Assembly: GCA_018343915.1 (NCBI GenBank)
Contig: JABRWF010000006.1
Location: 372,001 to 436,000, forward strand
Reading direction: 5' to 3'
DNA: 64,000 bases
DNA from: Agroathelia rolfsii
Taxonomy: Eukaryota; Basidiomycota; Agaricomycetes; Amylocorticiales; Amylocorticiaceae
Part shown: one piece after another, positions 20,515-35,344 of the stretch
Numbering within the stretch: position 1 is the stretch's first letter
How the letters are laid out: each line of letters starts with the position of its first letter
Position numbers and translations under genes: made by a program
Notes under the pieces: model-generated
What the model was told of the DNA's origin: nothing
What the model saw: the letters and a program-made list of their open reading frames with translations, nothing else
Databases searched by the model: none

Positions 20515-23500
20515 ATGAGCTCCAATACTGTGGATGCAGGGCCTGGCGCCTCGGCAGCTTCTGTATGTGCTGCATCAGCGTCTATATGATTCACAAAAAC
20601 TCAGCGAGCTCCTCCCTCAATCTAGTTTCGCCAATTCCCCTTCTTCGACGCACATGATGTCAAGGACGTACATGATCTCGCCAAGTCTCCAGAGATATTC
20701 AAGAGTACTCCAGAAATATCGACTATATCACCATCCTCTCTCGGCTTGCTTGTTGCGGACATTCATGGATCAGTACATGTTCTTAATGAAGAGTTCACCA
20801 CAGTCATCGTTTGGATTGCCCATGTAAATGGTCGAGTTACACACATGGCAGAGAGAAAGGGAATCTTGATCACATTAGGAGTATGTCCTCCAGATATGTT
20901 ACACTTCGTACTTATATCGATACTCATAATAGGAAGAAGATAACGTGAGGGTACCTTTACTCAAGGTATGGGACCTGCACAAGAGAGACAAGAGGACCGG
21001 GTTTCCAGCTCTGGTAAGATTCACGAAGGTTCAACTAAGCAATAAGCCACATCCGGTGAGTGTGCTCTATAACTCTAAGTGTACTCGTACTTGTCCCGTC
21101 TATCATAACACCTTCCAGGCCATTTCATGATGTTAACCATTCATTTCATCCAGATATCTACAGTAGCCTTGTCCGAGTCGCTTTCACACCTCGCTATTGG
21201 CATGGGAGATGGTACCGTTCTCTTATACAAGCACCTCGACCAATCCATCTTCTCCACTTCTACTTCTCTGACTGCCTTGCCGAAACCCCGCACGATCCAT
21301 GAATCACCTACAGAACCTATAACTGGCCTAGGCTTCAAAGAGCTAACCATGGAATCACCTAACCTTCACCTTTTCATTGTAACAACGAATCGTATTCTTG
21401 GGTATCAGGTGTCTGGTAGCGGCTTTGGGACGACACCTAGTGTTTTAGATGAAGTAGGATGTGGATTAGGATGTGCTACCATGGATGGGGACCACAAAAA
21501 CATTATTGTAGCACGGGATGAGGCAATATACGTATGTGGTGTGGATGGTCGAGGCCCGGGTTATGCCTACGAAGGTAAGTTTAAGACAATCTTTTGACTT
21601 GGTATAGAGGTACCGAGGTTCCATGAAATCACAGGGACGAAATCATCTATCCATACGCATAAGACCTATCTGGTCATGGTCTCTCCGCCTTTCTTTCCGT
21701 CTGCCTCGGCCGCATCTACTACTGTACGAAATTTTGTACGAAACAGTGGCGATCAAGGTGATACGGATATCACGAAGATCACCGTGTTCGATCCAGAGAA
21801 TAAATTTATTGCCTATTCCGGTGCATTCCGCGAAAGCGTGCGACAGGTTTTCTCACAGTGGGGGCACGTCTACGTCTTGTCCAATGGTGGGAAGGTAATG
21901 TCAGGCGGTGGTCTATCTCAGATAGAGTGTCACTAATTCAGCACTCGATCATGTTTTAGCTTACCTGCTTGAAAGAGAAGCCAACTTCGGAGAAACTAGA
22001 TATGCTGTATCGTAAGGCGCTGTACATACAGGCCATCAATCTTGCCGAAACGCAGAAGCTGGATGATGACAGTGTGGCGGACATTCATCGTCAGTTCGGC
22101 GACCACCTGTATGGGAAGGGCGACTACGATGGGGCTATGCAACAATACGTGCAGACAATTGGTCATTTACAACCTAGCTATGTGATTCGCAAGGTATGTG
22201 TTCTTCCGTTGGCTCAGACACATACATATGCTAAATAAAGTAAACAGTTCTTGGACGCACAAAGGATCCATAACTTGGTCACCTATCTTCAAGAGCTGCA
22301 TGCACTTGGACTCGCCAATTCTGATCACACAACTCTCTTGTTGAATACGTACACCAAACTGAAAGACGTATCCCGATTAGACGCTTTCATCAAATCCGAG
22401 TCCCGCCATCGGCACGCACATCTGCATGGCCATACACATGAAGGGGAGAAAGATGTGGATGAGCTGCCGTTTGATCTGGATACTGCGATAAGAGTGTGTA
22501 GGCAAGCCGGGTACTTTGAACATGCGGGCTATCTGGCCAAGAAGTACGGCCGTCATGAGGATTACCTCAGGATAACTATCGAAGATGCGAAAGAGTACAG
22601 GGAGGCGCTGATATACTTGAGACGGTTAGGTGCGGATGCTGTGAGTCATTACCTTCTAAGCAATCGTCTCTTCGCATCTGACAAAATATTTTCTGACTCC
22701 CTATCTTGTAGGCAGAGAGCAACCTAGCAAGATACGGACGTGCCATGCTAGACAGTATCCCAGATGAGACAACCCAGCTGCTCATTGATATCTGTACTAC
22801 GCCCGGTCCGCTACCAGGTGCCGATACAGACGAAGAGCTTCCCTTGAAGTCATCCGAATCCGCTACAAAGGCTGCACCGGATAAGTCTGGATCATATCTA
22901 TCCTATCTGGCCCTCAACTTAGGCACCGCCCCTGCCGCAGCCCCTACCGTTCCCGAGACGGGTAACAACACCCCTACGGCGCCGTCCACAAAAACCACTA
23001 AGGCCACGGAGACATCGACTCCTGCAGAGCCATCCGAAGAGCCGTCGGGGTCATCGACACCAGCTTCTGCGCCTGTTCCTGAAGCGCCTCCTTCCCCTCC
23101 TCCGGCAAATCTGCCTTCGCCGAGATTGTACTTCCCACACTTTGTAGATCACCTCCAGCACTTTACCGTTTTCCTCGAGATGGTCGCTCGTAAGCGCTGG
23201 GGACAGTCTGTCGATGGGCCGTTGTCTAATTTCACAGCGCTCCGCGTGGCGGACGAGCAAGCAGAGAAGAACGACCAGGTGGCGGTGTGGAACACGTTGC
23301 TGGAGCTATATTTAACTCTTCCCGTGTCGTCGTCTTCGACCAAAGGTGCGGCCGATCCCGAACACGAGCATGAAGACTTGTCAGAGGAAGGCTTCCGGTC
23401 CAAGGCGATGCGGCTCTTACGGAGCGACGTATTGCCGTACGACACGACGCATGCGCTAATTCTATGCTCGAGCCGGTCATATACGCCCGGGCTGGTGCTC

Positions 23501-24387
23501 TTGTGGGAGAAGATCGGGATGTACGAGGACGTGCTTCGGTTCTGGATGGATCGTGCTCTGCATCCGCCCGCTGTCGGTGGCGCGGCGGCAGCGTCCTACG
23601 CAGACTTTTCTCCGGAAAATGCGAGCAAGGAGGTCGTGCGGTATTTGCATCTGTATGGGCCTGATCACCCGCATTTGTATCCCCTTGTGCTCCGTTTCCT
23701 CACAAATAACGAAACGTTGTTAGAGAGGCACAAGGCGGACGTGCGGGATATTTTACAGGTCATCGACAAGGAGAGCATTATCTCGCCGTTAAGCGTAATC
23801 CAGCTCTTGAGCAGGAACAGTACGACGAGCGTGGGGCTCATCAAGGAGTGGCTTATGGGCAGGATCAAGGGTGCTCGTGAGGAGATTGATACCGTACGTA
23901 GTTATTCCTCTTCAGGAGAAGGAAGTGAGGGGAGATGCTAACATTGGATACAGGACCGCCAATTGATTGACTCCTATCGCCTGGAAACCAAGACAAAGTT
24001 GAAGCAGGTAGAGGAGTTGTCTGATTCAGATCACCCCAAGGTGTTTCACGTCACTCGATGCTCGCAATGTGGGGCCCAGCTGGATCTGCCGAGCATCCAC
24101 TTCATGTGTGATCATAGTTATCACCAAAGGTACGCTCAAATCCCATCTATTAAAAGTACTTATCATACATGATTCTAAAATGATTACTTTACAGATGCCT
24201 GCAGGACCACGAGACAGAATGTCCGCTGTGCGCGAGGCAGCACGGTGTCGTGCGCGAGATTCGTCAAACGAACGCACGCTTGGCGGACCAACATGATGTG
24301 TTCCTCGGTGAGGTGGCCGAGGGCGGGTTCCGTGCTGTCGCGGGCGGATTTGCGCGAGGCATATTGAATACGGGTAGGAATGAATGA
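20515..24387 (+). CDS. VPS11: Vacuolar protein sorting protein VPS11 (CORVET/HOPS core, RING-H2)
   Basis: Core subunit of the HOPS and CORVET tethering complexes on endosomes and vacuoles. ATG at 20515-20517 (MSSNTVDAGPGASAAS), first intron to about 20620, then FRQFPFFDAHDVKDVHDLAK. The N-terminal half forms a beta-propeller (GLLVADIHGSVHVLN, LAIGMGDGTVLLYKHLD, IVARDEAIYVCGVDGRG). The middle is an alpha-solenoid with the clathrin-heavy-chain-like repeat (KALYIQAINLAETQKLDDDS, IHRQFGDHLYGKGDYDGAM). The C-terminus is a RING-H2 (CSQCGAQLDL, CDHSYHQRCL, CPLCARQHG). Unusual is a Pro/Thr/Ala/Ser-rich insert of roughly 90 residues at about 22860-23130 inside the solenoid. Seven or more short introns. 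TGA at 24385-24387. Its upstream region has been copied into unit A. Confidence 0.95.
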
Positions 24388-24515
24388 GACGGCACCGGCA
24401 ATAACGCTCCAGGAGGGGGGGGGGAGGGGATTGTTATTGGCCTATGACACGCTGGGATTACGATATACTGTATACCCTCTTTTCAACTATAATGAATATT
24501 CATACGCAAGTGTTA

Positions 24516-24996
24516 TCATGATGATGGGGGTTTGGAAGGAGGCTCTGTAGGTGGGACACCCCATTCGGGAACGCCAGCTGGGCGCTGGATTCGTTTAGGC
24601 TCCCAATCCTCGTCTGCGGTGGCACTCAATTTCTGGTATAATTATCATATTAGAAACGAGCAATGGTATGTTATACGAAAGATGCTGCTGACATAGTACT
24701 CTTCTCTGATGTCGAAATTCTTCCGGCTCTTGGACAGTCCTAGAGCCTCTTCCTGGGACACCTACATGCACAGTAGCTTAGCTTGCGAATACCACCTGAT
24801 TATGAATCAGAGAACACACCTGCTTGACTTTCTTGTCATGCAAATCATACCGGACCTGGGTAAACGACTCGAGGCCATATGATGCAGCGACCATAGTGAG
24901 CACAAACGGGACTCCAAATAAGGCTGGATAGCGATTCAAGAGTTTATGTAGCGGCGTCTTTTTCGCCCTGCGTGGGCCAAACACACTGGGAGGCAT
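24516..24996 (-). CDS. COX16: Cytochrome c oxidase assembly factor COX16
   Basis: Mitochondrial inner-membrane protein needed to assemble cytochrome c oxidase. ATG at 24994-24996 (MPPSVFGPRRAKK), then NRYPALFGVPFVLTMVAASY, the single transmembrane helix, and GLESFTQVRYDLHDKKVKQ. After an intron (about 24764-24820) comes VSQEEALGLSKSRKNFDIRE and EYY, a second intron, then KLSATADEDWEPKRIQRP, which is diagnostic of the family, ending with TGA at 24516-24518. Length of about 120 residues is normal. It lies tail to tail with VPS11 with only about 130 bp between the stop codons. Confidence 0.92.
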
Positions 24997-25249
24997 AAAT
25001 GATACAAGTTGAAGTCAATATAGCGGTAGTTATGATAGTATTTAGTATGGGGTCAATAATTGCGGGTCAAGAACAAGAAAGTCACGTGCCTGTCGTTCTC
25101 GGACGACAGCTTCCGAAGATCTAAAAGAGATTATCACAAGTCATCGACTAGTCATCGCCGCTCTCAGAGTCACACTGGCATCTTTCTTCTCTTCGCCTCT
25201 GAAATTACGCACTGATTAACTGCATTCGAGCCCCTCTCACACGTACAAT

Positions 25250-26964
<1,715 letters not shown>

Positions 26965-28607
26965 TGTGCACAGGAAATGTAAAAAAGGAAATGTAAACAT
27001 AACGCGCAAAGATCAAGATTGATAGAAATGAAGCTAAATGTTATTCAATATTTTTTAATAAATCGAATCCATGCTAGTTTGCATGCATGCATTGATAAGA
27101 ATAGAGAGAGTGTGTGAATGCTTCTTTCAAAGATCCGCGGTAATTAAGTAAAGGGTGTGGCGTTCCCGCTGGTGCAATGATAAGATGACCTTGATAAGAG
27201 AAATGCCTTGCTGTTGCAACGCTACAACAATTAAGAATTTGAGAGGTGCTGTTGAATAATACATCTACACATCATTAAATACCTGCTCTCCATCACTTAA
27301 CGGCAAGACCACGTGAATGTCGACGCATACATCGTAGTTTCATCTCGGTACACCGCCGTTCGAGTCACGGCTGTACATCATCTGGACAATCTACCTATTC
27401 TCCACATTAAAGTAAGCACGCATATGGCTGTGGACAGCCGAATAACATGCGAATAGATCCAGGAAATGGAGAGCCAAAATTTTTGGGTGACAGTTAGCTG
27501 AATAGCTCGCCTAGCTATTGCCTCGCAGCATACAACCGACATAGCAAATCAAACATCTTCCTCCAATGACTAATTGGCTGGGTATAGCTATGCAGTCACA
27601 TGGATCCAGGCTGGCAACAGAGTTGGAATCCATCTAAATTTCCACCTACATTACATGTGAAGAGTTGGCAGTATTCCTATAAATTAACAGCTGGGCACTA
27701 TGTAGACAATCACAAAATATCTACATTGTAGTTATGTATATCCCGGGTTCAAGTCCACATACCTAAATTTGCGAGAACCGCGTCGACAGAATGACACGGA
27801 TCTCGATAGGACAAGGGAAGACAACAAGTGGGCACAGATCACACAAGATACAAGGGGGCAGATCACTGGTGTTGATTTGGCAAAGAGCTGACGATGCTCT
27901 TCCAATAGACTATATACATGTATGAGCACAAAAGAGAACAATAGCTGCTAAGACCCAGAGACAATACGAGGTGTTGAATAAGCTAGTATGAGAGATGACC
28001 AAGGTAAGACAGAGACAAGACCAAACCTCCAGCTTTACAAGCGCCAATATTGTTTCAGCACTCAAACGTACTGCCGTCTGAGAACTGTTCAACTGACGTT
28101 CGGACTTGTTTTTTTTTTTTTTTGGATGTACCGTCATCCTGGCCCCACCGCCGGCGCGCATGAGCAATCCAGCCATTTGGTAACTTCCGCCTAATCACTT
28201 TAGATGCCATCACGTGAAATAACACTCTGAGTTACCAGCGAAAAATGGGATGTAGCTTGAAGGACGAACGAAGCCCGGAATTTGCAAAGCGGTTAGTTCC
28301 GAGACGTGAAAGTAAACGGCACCATAACAAGGCCCAAAATTGTTGTTGCTGCACTAGCCTGGAAACCAAGGCGTGTGTGATCATATTAAACAAACATCGC
28401 TGCATCAACTTGTGAGAAAAGTGAACTACTCTAAAGGTCTAGTCACGTGTAGCGTGATTGTCACTCCGTCACATCCATCGACACAACTAAATGAGTGCCC
28501 ACTCTAACACAATTACGTCGACCATAATCACTCCTAATATCATTGTATCCCTTCAAACCACTTGGTGACTCAAGACACTTCATAGTCTCCTGCACATATC
28601 CATTGTC
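26965..28607. other. Intergenic stretch, no gene recognised
   Basis: About 1.6 kb of AT-rich DNA with stops in all frames. Contains a 15-nt T run near 28109-28123. A GGGTTCAAGTCC motif near 27750 resembles a tRNA B box but has no tRNA around it. Confidence 0.6.
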
Positions 28608-31600
28608 ATGTCAACACTACCTGCCTCTGGAAAAAATCAATTAAACAATCATCCTACGATTGCAAAGAATCTGCCGAAGGGGGTTGGACTTGGAATTAAC
28701 TTTGAATCAGTCCCAGAACTCAGTCCAAAAGATAAGAATATCGTAGAAGGACTCTGAGATTCGATACACGAATATGCCAAACATAGGATTTCTGATAGTT
28801 GTCTTCTTGGGGAAAAAGAAGCAAACGCCATATTTCTAGCAAAAGTTCTCGGCTATACTATCCAAGCGTTTCAACGCCAGACCACTATTAATCTTCACCA
28901 GCAAAAACTGCTTGAAAAACTCCCAAAGATCACAGACTTGAGGAGTTACATTAATTCAAAGACGTCGGATTGGCTAGCGAGTTGTATGCAGTTCTTTCTC
29001 AGGATTGCTGAAGATCCGCAATCAATATTTGATTTTGAGCAATTCTCGGAATTATATGGGTATCAATTCGATATAATGAGTCATGCAGCAGTGAATAATG
29101 GTCCCAGAAGTGATTTCCAAGGAGTCAGCAATGCAGGAGGGTCATGTTGCAACTCATTCTGTTGGATCGTCAAGAGATGGTTGGTATTGGTTATTGTCGT
29201 TGTTTTTTTATCCAAAATGATCTCTTAGTATTCCACAGCCACCCTTGGTGCATGGGAATCCAATTATATAGGGAATGCCCCTGCTGTTCTCTGGCGTCAT
29301 ATCCAAGAGACTTGCAAGAAGACTCCACCCGATACTCCGCACTTATACGCCAGATACTTTCCAATCATACAATCCTCGGGCATGGGAAAACCTCGCCTGA
29401 TAGATGAAGTTAGCAAAAAACACTTCACCATTCAATTCTGTCTGCGAGACAATAGAACTAGTCTGTATTTCTGTTGTTCAAGGTGCTCTTGTGATTCTGA
29501 TAAACCTCTATTCCTTAGGGTTCCCACCACCCGACACCGAAGTATTACAATATCTGAGACAAACACACTCAAAACATGAATCCGAACACCGAGTGAATTC
29601 TCGTATTCAAGCCTTCTTGACCGCATTATTCTTGAAAACAACCGAATGGATCAATACACGTCATGGTAAATATAAAACACAAGTTGATGTTGCAGTCTCT
29701 TTTCGCACATATATGTCGCAAGGTCAGGCATTTGGCCAGTGCGGACCACGGCGAAAATTATTTTTCACAGATGTTATAAGCTTTGCCAAAAATCTTGATA
29801 ATTCTTCCCTGACATCAACACAACAAGTTGGTGAACACTCGCACGATCCTGCTATCTCATGGAACGTGTCTTGTACGTGCTAACATAGTTCTTGTTTCTT
29901 TCTTTTTTTTAAAAAAAAAAATGAACACCTATAGCTTTCCCTGGCATTTTGATTTCCGAGGAAATACCCCACACAGACCTGACTATCCTAAAGGCCGTAC
30001 AAGCAATGACATCTGCACTCCGTGCCTTTTCGCCTAAAGCAAAACCTTCCGTGAACTTGGATCCACTTGTTCTCCTATCCTTTGACGAAGCGCATTCTCT
30101 AATCAGAGAACTTTCTCCCAATCAACAAGACCATTTGAGCAACTCGAACCATCAAGACATTCCACTGGTAGACAATCAAGAAGGCAGTACAAAAAAAACA
30201 TATTTCGTATGTTTACAGCGGCAACTACGCAAATTGCGCAACGAATCTATTTTCTCTGTCTTTCTGTCAACCACCGGCGCCCTCCTTCAATTTACACCAG
30301 CAAAAGCTGCAGACCCTCAAACCGAGTAGCTAGTGGACCGCTGCGGCTGCTAGAGCCTTATGCCAATCTAAGCTTTGACTCGCTTATGGAGCCTATCAAA
30401 GAAAACACAAAAAAAAATTAACAGCCTCGTAAAGATGGATTATTTGGTCAAATTTGGTAGGCCTTTGTATGTATCATGTTTAATGTGGCAATTTTATTGT
30501 ATTAATGTAATTGTTTTATAGGTTTGCAACACGCTACAACCAGAAGAGTGATGACATCAAGCAGGGAATCCTCCACTTTACAGCGATAAACTTCTAAACC
30601 TTACAGATTGGCAGAGCGAGGTTCAGGACCCTGGATTTGCAGATAAATACCGTGATGGGATTCTAGCTTGTCTGGCTTGCCGTTTAGGCCTTGAATTTGA
30701 TCCCTTTATACCAGCCGCTAGGGTACGCGAGCTGATTCACGTAGAGAGGCATATGCGAGTGTGCCTACAATCCAATGTAGAGAACCAGTCCGCGATCAGT
30801 AAGGCACCATCTGAACCAGTCCTTTGCGAGGCAGCACGGCTAGTTATGCAATCCTTCACATTTCATCTCGCACAAGTTCTTGCCTCCGAATTCACCCGCC
30901 CTAATATCCTGAGAGGTCCTCGCGGAGAAGCTGTTATGAATCTCCTCATAATGCTCACCTCTGACCGACCTGTAAAAGAGGGCCAACCCCAAGAATGGAA
31001 GATTGTGGATTTTCTTCAAGAGCTCCTTAATTCGCCACTCACGGAAACCGGATCGTCCGTCGTTCTCGATGCTATACCATCTACGGTTCACCCTGGAAGG
31101 ACAGATATCACGGAAAACACGACACTATGGGAAGCTTTTGGAGACGACGTAATGTATATCAGCCACTTTGTCAAGGCAAAATCTTTCGATGTTCTCGATC
31201 GAGAGTGTCTTTGGGCATTGGTCTCACGTCACGCAGGAGTGGAATGCCCCAACGGCCAAAAAGGAATTGACATAATCCTTCCGTTCATACGCAAGAACAA
31301 GGTCCTGGGCCGTTACACCGTCTCGGCCATCGTCATCCAGGTCAAGAACGACGAATCTTTCAAAGATGTACCACATATCAAATTATTTGACGCGATGAAT
31401 CCCTACTCCTTTGGCTTGTTTTCTGCCAACAACAGAGATTATGCACGCGGAAGACCACCTATCATTCGGATCGTGGCTGCTTTGGCCTCTCCCAACCCAG
31501 CTGTGAAAAGATTTGGGTATTACTCATCCGAGCGCAGATCAATGAATACGGAAAAGCAGAAGAAACAAACACGAGATCCTACACACCGTGCTTACACAGC

Positions 31601-31901
31601 CTACGAATTTTGGTGTGCTGGCCTAAGCCACAAAGTATGGGGACCAATCAAAGAAGAAGAAGTCATATTTTGGCGTCAGCTTCTAGACGCTTCAGGATGT
31701 ATGGGAGTAAATTATAAACTGAAAGACCAAGAGCGGGAGAATCTCCGACGTAGCCAGGGAATCGCGGAGGCTGGGATTGATAAGAAGGGACACTGGAGTT
31801 GTATCGTTAGATCTGATACGTACATCGACTGGGAAGATGAGGCAGACTCAGATTCCACATCATACATTGAAGACGAAATGGATGTGGATAATGCTGACTA
31901 A
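28608..31901 (+). pseudogene. Decayed P-loop NTPase with restriction-endonuclease-like domain
   Basis: Opens with ATG at 28608-28610 (MSTLPASGKNQLNNHPT). An in-frame TGA at 28755-28757 interrupts a frame that otherwise continues (DSIHEYAKHRISDSCLLG). Later exons show ARYFPIIQSSGMGKPRLIDE, a Walker A with Pro in place of Ser/Thr after the lysine, RFPPPDTEVLQYLRQ, and LDPLVLLSFDEAH, a Walker B of DEAH type. Frame breaks occur near 30315, in the A run at 30408-30417 and near 30585. The rest (from about 30600 to TAA at 31899-31901) is open, with GIDIILPF followed by YTVSAIVIQVKND, which fits a PD-(D/E)xK nuclease core. Similar NTPase genes are abundant in Agaricomycetes and resemble the NTPase-nuclease modules of Crinkler-type proteins; that link is inference. 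At least four disablements make it a pseudogene. Confidence 0.75.
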
Positions 31902-34900
31902 GCGGAAGTGTTGAGGACCAAAGGAAGTTGGGGGAGGCTGGGGGATACTCAGGTGTTTATAAACCCTACTATGGCTCGAGGTTATGCGTACATATCAAGG
32001 CTAATATATTATTTTTCACTGAGCAGTAGTGAGAGTCTGAATCGGCGCTGGTGGCTCGTGGTTAGTTTGAAGCCGTCTCAGACTTTGGAACTGGAAGGTT
32101 ATGTATCAATTACGGGTTGTTCGTTTGTTTAAGAACACCTGATACCGAACACGCTCAATACGGAAAAATAAGACTCTATAATCTATTCCATATGATGATT
32201 TTTGTACGGTATGTGAATGTACACTGATATCAACTTGAAATTCGCCGGCTTCACGGGTTACTGCTCTTGCTCTTGTTCCCCAACGACCAATTTTCTCACA
32301 CACACCTCGACAATTGCTCAAATGAAGGCGGTCGTGTGGTCGTGCCAGTGGAGTGTCGGCGGCTAGTACCGTATGAGCCAGGCCTGCACTGGTATCGCCC
32401 GTCAGATTCGCGTACGCACATGAAAGTTATATATACGATGAATAGTAAGCAAAGTCATGCCTTAAATTCAAATTTCCTAAAACATGAAGAATCCACTAAT
32501 CAAATCAACGCTTCAATACAACTCGTGACAGGGCCATAGTATACGCAGTGCATACAATCACCCATTCTGATGCTCATCGAATAAACTATTTACTATTACC
32601 GTCATCAACAATTTCTAGCTTATCCAGGGTTTCTCGTTATTAGTCGGTCCAGCTGTCCTTGTCCCGTGGACTGATATAAACTAAGCTCGCTATCGCCAGA
32701 GCCAGAGCCTGGGCTTTAGGCCTTGCCCGAGTCTGCAGAACACTGGTTACAGCCAAGCTATTGCTCTTCTTGGGAACACATATCCCAATTAAACAACTTA
32801 ACGCTCCAGAACAAAGCCAGAAAAACGGAGCGGGAACGGCATTCTCAATCTCCTAAATTTCGGTGATGTCTTATGGAAGGACGCGAGAACTTCCTTGATC
32901 ATGAACTTTGAATTGCACGGCTAAACCTTTAAGTTGTCTCTCCTTCAGTTTCTATTAGCGAGCTCTAAATTACCAAATGTGCGCGTGTATGAGTATGTGA
33001 TGATGATTCCCCCGCCGGGCTTGGGTGTTTGCGAGAGTATACCATCAATGCTACTCGTTTACTCCATTCGGAAAAAAGCCCTGTTTTTTACTTTTCGAGA
33101 AATTCTAAAAACTCCGAGGTTGATTCCCGTTTTCTCCAGTGTCCCCAGAACTTGTGCGGTCTTGGCAATCTTATCAGTTACATGGACCTGCATGCACTAG
33201 TTGCGCATATACGCGACTCGGACGGATTGAACACTGCAATTCCTTGAAGCCTTTCTGTCTACCAGGCAATCCATAGGTCCGCGCTCCGGTATTGCGCAGG
33301 TGCGTTGCTATGTGTGGACGTGGATAATGTAAGAGCACGCCATAATACACTTCTTCGCCACCCTTTTTATTTTATTTTCTGATTTCTTATATGCGAGCGG
33401 ATTCTATATCTGCAAGTACCTGTAAATTAGGATGATATACGGTGGGCAGGCACATGCGCCTCGGCTCGCAAACTATCGTGTACCTATATCTTCTCGAAAG
33501 TTAATGCGTTAACGACGCAGCTTTATATTTCTGATGCGCAGGTGTTTCCGACTACGAGCTGTTTGCGATCCACGCATATGTGGGAACTCGGCTAGATGCA
33601 TCCACTCAGAGTTGCCAGGGGCTCATGCACTTACTGGAAACAGTTTGGTAGATATGTGACACAGCCGTTGCGATACGTATTCCATACCAGGTTGCAGTCT
33701 CCTCGGGAGTTGCAAAAGAGTCTTTTGCTTCATGAATCACATCGTGCTTAACACTATAAAAATGCAGACATCCATGTTATGTAACCGGAGATGAGGAAAG
33801 AAATGAATAAACGAATTAAAAGAAGGCGGTAAAGATACCAAATTGAGGCTTTAGCTGATTCTGACATGTGAGAGAGATATGAATATGAATGAAGAACAAC
33901 AGTAGGGTGGATACCTTTTCCTGCCTTTGCATGAGTTATCTTGGGGCGCGTGAGCGTTAGATTCCCAAAGCATGCCACATTGATGTTCCGTAGATGAATG
34001 GATTTCAGAACGGATGGAACTAGAGGATTAAGCTAATAGACCACTTGAAGTTACGCCTGGCTCTTGACCTAAGGCATGGTAAATGGGATTAGGCATGATG
34101 CGTTCTCGTCGATGCTATGAGTCGGGCGAATTATCGGCGCTGTGCATTTCAAGCACGGGCCGCCTGTGGAGGTCGCACTAGACAACCCGGAACATGACGA
34201 AAGCATTGGCAAAAACAAGAATCACAATGCCCGCCGGAAAGTCGGTGTCGTTTGGCTGGACTGTTTCAGTTGACCAGAACAATTGGCTACAACACAATTA
34301 TGATCATGAGTCAAGAAAGGCAGAGAGTTAAATGAACTGTTTACCAACGTTTACTAAGTTTACTCCGTGGCAACACAGGCGAAGCTTGTCTCTTGTTCCC
34401 AACTAACTTCGTTACAGCAAGTTTCATTATGAAATTTGAGTACGTTTTCAGACGCCCTTTAGGTCATTGCCTTGCATGGATGCTCTCCTTTGGCCGGCGG
34501 GTCACAGTCGTATGCTCGCTGCGTGTTTCTAGAAGAATATATCCGAATCACAACAGCGTGGCTCTAACTTCGCGCTTATACACTCCCGTCTGGAGATCAT
34601 GATGCATGATGTCTGCATCATGCATGCTACGTGAGCCGTCAGCATGCCGTTGCACTCGATGATGCTCCAACAATGCCAAAAATCCTCTCAGCGGTGCTTT
34701 TATAAAATTAAACGCAGCTCGGTCATGCACACACAAACATGGTCCTCGCTTACGTCTGAAGCAGCGGTGTCCCAATACATACACTCACACTTGCACATGC
34801 ATCACCGAGCATCCGTCCAAATCGCCCAAATCACGGCATGCTGAGGATCGTGATTCTCGAGAACGGCCCGTTGAATAACTATTGGGAAGGACAGCAGTCA

Positions 34901-35344
34901 ACACAAGTCACAAGCCGTAGGCAGACCAGACCGGGACTATTACAGGCCGGGCCAGCCAGCCCAAGATATGGCTGAATCTCCACTTCCCAACTGCAACCTT
35001 CTGGAGCCGCGATCGGGCTTAATGGCCTTCCAGTGAGGTGGGGGACAATGATCAAATCAAATCAAATGCAGATGGGCTCGGCCTCCGAAGGCAGAAAAGA
35101 AGTACGCGATATCCCGTCCTCTGTTTTACATCGAATCTTATGCCGTTCCTCGGCGCAGAGAGTTTGCCAGCCTCAGCTGGCGAGCCCATCTCCGTTCAAA
35201 GGAAAGGAAGTTCCCTTACCTGGCGTTAAAACGTCTCTGCTTCGGTAGAAATACAGCTTCTCTTCTCCCCCGCCGCTCTCTCTCGCCATCGTCTGCTCCC
35301 CCCCTCGAATCTCCCATCGCCGACATCGTCGCCACTTATCGCTC
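31902..35344. other. Gene-poor stretch of 3.4 kb
   Basis: No reading frame with recognisable protein features, no tRNA and no clear transposon ends were found. It holds the hairpin at 34602-34625. The last 150 bp (CT-rich, TCTCTTCTCCCCCGCCGC) look like the 5' UTR of the MFS gene. Confidence 0.55.
34602..34625. repeat. Perfect 10-bp inverted repeat with 4-nt loop
   Basis: ATGCATGATG, TCTG, CATCATGCAT. In the gene-poor stretch; role unknown, may be chance in repetitive ATG/CAT-rich sequence. Confidence 0.7.

Noticed and set aside
27740..27775. GGGTTCAAGTCC resembling a tRNA B box
   Set aside because: No pairing T stem, no A box at the right distance and no acceptor stem.
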